A DNA stretch of 6,103 nucleotides from Flavobacteriaceae bacterium. GTDB taxonomy: Bacteria > Bacteroidota > Bacteroidia > Flavobacteriales > Flavobacteriaceae. The notes beneath the pieces are model-generated. The model was not told the origin of the DNA, did no database searches, and was given only the letters and a program-made list of their open reading frames with translations. Positions 5,928 to 6,103 of this stretch are shown here, one piece after another. The stretch covers positions 1-6,103 of the forward strand of contig JAHRWC010000029.1 of the NCBI GenBank assembly GCA_019090365.1, written 5' to 3'. The translations under genes and the position numbers were made by a program. Every line of letters starts with the position of its first letter. The stretch's first letter is position 1.

Positions 5928-6103
5928 ATGAGAAAAGTAATTACAATTATTGCCATAGCTTTCATATTTGGAGCATGTGGAGAGAAAAAAGAAAATAAAG
6001 CTTCTGAAAATTCTACTGAATTAACAGGCACAATAAAAATAGATGGTTCTAGTACTGTTTTTCCAGTTTCTGAGGCAGTAGCTGAAGAGTTTAGAACAGT
6101 ACA
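5928..6103 (+). CDS. pstS: PstS-type phosphate-binding lipoprotein, N-terminal part (cut by window end)
   Basis: Fifty-eight codons are visible with no stop before the window end. The product starts with a lipoprotein signal (MRK, hydrophobic 4-15, lipobox FGAC with Cys17), so it should be anchored in a membrane facing the periplasm. A polar linker (18-33) leads to TGTIKIDGSSTVFPVSEAVA (33-52), where the GSSTV.P motif is the phosphate-binding N-terminal signature of PstS/SphX-like proteins. Such proteins capture phosphate and deliver it to the PstCAB ABC transporter, whose genes would be expected beyond the window. The ATG at 5928 is chosen because it yields a complete lipoprotein signal. The porin terminator and the 11-bp repeat array upstream indicate independent, probably phosphate-controlled transcription. 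Confidence 0.9.
   Translation, partial: MRKVITIIAIAFIFGACGEKKENKASENSTELTGTIKIDGSSTVFPVSEAVAEEFRTV

Noticed and set aside
1..6103. Defence system, mobile element, CRISPR array, riboswitch or tRNA
   Set aside because: No transposase, integrase, spaced repeat array, terminal repeats or conserved RNA core was found; all sizeable frames are explained by uptake, carbonic anhydrase or exported-protein genes.

Overview
The window looks like chromosomal DNA from a marine-type member of the Flavobacteriaceae (Bacteroidota). The grounds are the very low G+C, the absence of Shine-Dalgarno sequences before the starts, a promoter of the Bacteroidota type (TTTG, spacer, TAnnTTTG), and the gene families present: a TonB-dependent receptor end, a porin O/P family protein and lipoproteins with acidic residues after the lipid cysteine. 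The genus cannot be fixed from the sequence.

Layout. Positions 1-132 are the last 43 codons of an outer-membrane receptor on the plus strand. It is followed by a 397-residue lipoprotein with a beta-helix-like repeat pattern (162-1355). A hairpin terminator (1425-1452) lies between this pair and a minus-strand operon that converges on it. Read in its own direction, that operon has a 100-residue exported protein of unknown function (4360-4058), a SulP-family anion transporter with a STAS domain (3964-2126) and a beta-carbonic anhydrase (2117-1473). A divergent control region (4361-4547) separates the operon from a plus-strand porin O/P gene (4548-5747). The porin gene ends in a terminator (5772-5802). 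A long control region (5803-5927) then precedes the start of a PstS-type phosphate-binding lipoprotein, cut by the window end at 58 codons.

How the parts may work together. The right side is a phosphate-acquisition locus: an anion-type porin passes phosphate through the outer membrane and PstS captures it for an ABC transporter whose other genes would lie beyond the window. The left-hand receptor and lipoprotein may be another outer-membrane uptake pair; their ligand cannot be read here. The middle operon pairs a probable bicarbonate (SulP) transporter with carbonic anhydrase, which suggests inorganic carbon supply or CO2/HCO3- balance.

The most interesting signal is regulatory. The porin and pstS promoters share the same layout: TTAACA-like half-sites repeated every 11 bp, then exactly 10 bp, then the same TTATTTG. 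This fits a PhoB/PhoP-type response regulator binding direct repeats in front of weak core promoters. At pstS the 11-bp register extends over six units. I found no defence system, mobile element, CRISPR array, tRNA or rRNA in the window.
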